From Symsagittifera roscoffensis (taxonomy: Eukaryota; Xenacoelomorpha; Acoela; Convolutidae), in NCBI RefSeq assembly GCF_963678635.1, contig NC_087067.1, positions 40,258,379-40,322,378 of the forward strand: a stretch of DNA of 64,000 nucleotides. The letters run 5' to 3'. The notes under the pieces are model-generated. The model was given only the letters and a program-made list of their open reading frames with translations. It made no database searches and was not told the origin of the DNA. Numbering within the stretch: the stretch's first letter is position 1; every line of letters begins with the position of its first letter. Shown here one piece after another: positions 61,644 through 64,000 of this stretch. The translations under genes were made by a program, and so were the position numbers.

Positions 61644-62970
61644 CGCATGAATAAGTAGCGCATACGCATTTATCATCAAAAGTTTCTTAGAATAAAACAT
61701 AAATTAGTCCAGAACATAGCAAAAATGATTTTTTTTTGATTTCTTAAAAACGCACAAAAATTATTCCAGAACGTGACCAAATTGGCAATTACCAAAACTT
61801 CATCAAAATTATTTCGGGTGAAAAAGTTCCTTTGTTTTTTGTCTATTGGGTTATAGTACATTTTTTTGCTATTTTTTCACAATCGTGGATCAAAATTGGA
61901 TAATTATGGTGAATAAATAATTGTCCCAGTTTATTCCTCAGTTTTTTTATGGGTGCTTTTGAAAAAATTTCCCATTTTTAAATTGGGATAGAAGGTTTGC
62001 TGAAAACTGCGCATAAAGTCCATAATATTTTTTGAGTTTTTGAGCAAAAATTCTAAGTAGTCGCCAATGAAGGTTTATCTTAATGAAGGGAAGGTTAATC
62101 TTACACGAATGAAGGTTAATTAGTACTGAAAATTGGTCTCACATGATTTGATTTATGAGACAAAAAGCTAATACGAGCAAAATTGAAATGAAGAAAAAAG
62201 TACATCTCTTAATTTTTTCTCATCTACTAAAAAGTTTTCAAGGTTTTTATTTCAATTTTTTGTGCTGAATCAAAACAGTGACAGCTCGTTTTTCCCGCCA
62301 CTGGAAGGAAAATTACCATTTAAAATGAAACGAACAAGAAAGGATGCAATTAGCTAATAAACCGATTCGTCGAGAGGATCTTATTAGTTTTTAGGGGGGC
62401 CCGTTCGTCAAAAGAGATATATTTGATTATCCAACACTGCTTTAAGCTTGCTTTCTTTTTGACGACACTTCCAAATATGATTCGAACTGTTCATCCTCCA
62501 TTTTTTTGCATGTTAAACACTAACACTATTGAAAATCAAAATATTTTATAACTTTTTTTGAATTTCGTTAATTCAGTTTTTGTTTATTCAGTTATACGCC
62601 CTACTATCAGATTACAAAATTAAATGAAAACTTTGCAGACAAAACTTTTCAATTTCCAATTTTCTCTACATGAAAAGTTCAACCATCAGTCAGCTTAGCA
62701 ATTGGCAATATTAAGCAAATAACCTAAAACGCTAATTTTCGAATCGAAATAAAAAGATTAATTTGTTTACCTCAATTAAATTTGAAACAATTATGAGTGT
62801 CCCCATTGAACGCATAACTCCGGGTTATCATCAAGTGTTGATCCAGCGTCGTTCTAAAAACTTACAAACCACATCAGAAAACAAAACTTATCTGTGTTAT
62901 CTCAACTCAACGCGCGTCATAAATGGTGTCGTACAAAATCTTCACTGCCTTACCAAAGTGTTCACAAAAA
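61642..62970. repeat. Tandem duplication, unit 2
   Basis: Same sequence as 60308-61636. After it the sequence continues with TTGCACCATGAGGAGTGCCC, so this unit keeps the original right-hand context and unit 1 the original left-hand context. Confidence 0.92.
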
Positions 62971-62981
62971 TTGCACCATGA
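62793..62981 (+). CDS. Small ORF, unit 2 copy
   Basis: 62 codons from ATG, identical to the unit 1 ORF until the junction, then KIAP and a stop. Just after it, 62979-63028 could encode MRSALDKFSFLANFDIRH up to a good donor (CAC|gtaagc), so this stretch may be the 5' end of a gene that leaves the window. No recognised domain. Confidence 0.3.
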   Translation: MSVPIERITPGYHQVLIQRRSKNLQTTSENKTYLCYLNSTRVINGVVQNLHCLTKVFTKIAP

Positions 62982-64000
62982 GGAGTGCCCTAGATAAATT
63001 TTCTTTTCTGGCTAATTTTGACATTCGACACGTAAGCTTTTTTTGCTTTTGTTTTAAAAGAATTTGGGGCGTGGCACGCCACGCACCAGTTAAATTTAAC
63101 CTAGGTCACTCCTTAAGTATAATCATTTAATTATGCCGTTGCCCTAAATATTAAAATAAGGAGACTGTGCGGCTAGAAAAGATATTGAGTTACCCACTCT
63201 TTTCGAAAGAGCGCACCCAACCAGGTCGCCGAAAACTGAAGGTTGGTCCTAAGCAGGTTAAAAGTTTTCAATCAGTTTTAAATAAATTAATATACTTGCT
63301 TATCCACCTGTATAAATACGTAGTAACAACTAAAATTTTTCATTATACTACAACAATATCAATAGCAATTCAAATTGGAACAATGATGAGCGTGGGATAA
63401 TTCGCTTTTTTTGGTGTTTAATTTCTCCAGAAAAATTTTAGCTTCTGATCAGGCACTTTTTGACAATTTTTTTTTAATTAATCGAAAAGTATTGCTGTTG
63501 TGAACCCAAAATAAAAACGATCATTCATTTTTTGTGGTTGATTTTTGTATTGTTATAAGGGCTTAAATATAGCCAATTTAGATATTTTGAGGCAATTAAC
63601 GCGCAATATTTTTTGTGCTATCAACGTGTAAGCAGAGGTTTAATCAGTCTTAGAAATCTTTCTAAATCAACTTGAGGCCTTCTATTTAGTGGCTTCAAAT
63701 ACTTGCCATGTGCGAAATGTATCAATTCGTATTTTACATAGCGTGTGTGGTGATTACTTTGAAAACAAATCTCCTCAACAAAATTTGAAAGTTTTTCAAA
63801 ATTTTTTGAAAAAATTATCAATTTTTTGAAAGTGAACACTACTCCATCAACTTTAAAAGCTCCATCAGGGTTTGGGCCTGCTACGATCAGTTTTGTTATA
63901 TGATGTAAAACTGTTGGCAAAATCTTTTTCGGTTAACGAATCTGATTGAAGTTGATTAACCTAAAACTGTTCATTTGACGTCTGAAGTTAAACTTCACTC
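62982..64000. other. Right end of the window
   Basis: A short frame at 63167-63400 is coding-like at its start (SKERTQPGRRKLKVGPKQ) but unsupported. 63590-63700 is another dispersed-repeat copy (ACGCGCAATATTTTTTGTGC). The minus-strand frame across it is not a gene. Confidence 0.4.

Noticed and set aside
63621..63920. 99-residue minus-strand frame at the right end
   Set aside because: Overlaps a dispersed-repeat copy also present near 16740 and 55910 without a conserved frame.

Overview
The window looks like AT-rich genomic DNA of an animal, probably an invertebrate. The genes are split by GT-AG introns of 0.4 to 8.5 kb. AATAAA-type polyadenylation signals follow the stop codons. Intergenic and intronic DNA is full of transposons, MITEs, foldback elements, minisatellites and homopolymer runs. 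Nothing resembles operons, Shine-Dalgarno sites or bacterial gene density. I cannot name the species.

The main content is a pair of tandem, same-strand paralogous genes of a family I do not recognise. Gene 1 has coding exons at 1179-1311, 8058-8072, 8495-8722, 10951-11159, 11539-11682 and 14197-14418 (316 aa). Gene 2 has 26092-26224, 27949-27963, 36507-36731, 42398-42606, 46546-46689 and 55149-55352 (309 aa). Both models share six exons, the same intron phases (1,1,1,0,0) and a 15-nt microexon, and both give open frames. The predicted proteins have a cleavable signal peptide, an amphipathic/hydrophobic N-terminal region, a helical middle with conserved cysteines, a short beta-like Gly/Asp-rich module, a polar acidic stretch and a hydrophobic C-terminal tail. 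They are probably secreted or membrane/GPI anchored. Exon 5 is almost identical between copies (140 of 144 nt) although the adjoining introns are unrelated.

Most other sequence is mobile DNA. 17035-24167 is a minus-strand Ty3/gypsy-type LTR element with 285-bp LTRs, a perfect 5-bp target duplication and a recent look, but with an in-frame stop in RT and a frameshift in the integrase zinc finger. 28904-36060 is an older, heavily broken relative inside the second intron of gene 2. 49425-53751 appears to be a gag-only LTR element in the last intron of gene 2. A hAT-type MITE family (GGCTCTTTTT termini, 8-bp duplications) has eight good copies, six of them around the first exon of gene 2. One lies between a conserved upstream E-box motif and the start codon. 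Gene 1 introns hold a MULE-like element with GC hairpins (7719-7993), a foldback element (7091-7548) and a 1.3-kb inverted-repeat element with a minisatellite in its loop (12068-13377).

Layout: 1-1178 upstream of gene 1; 1179-14418 gene 1; 14419-26091 intergenic with the young LTR element; 26092-55352 gene 2; 55353-64000 downstream DNA with dispersed repeats, a near-identical 1.33-kb tandem duplication (60308-62970) and two copies of a small ORF. All exon structures are inferred from splice consensus and paralogue comparison by eye; no transcript data were available.
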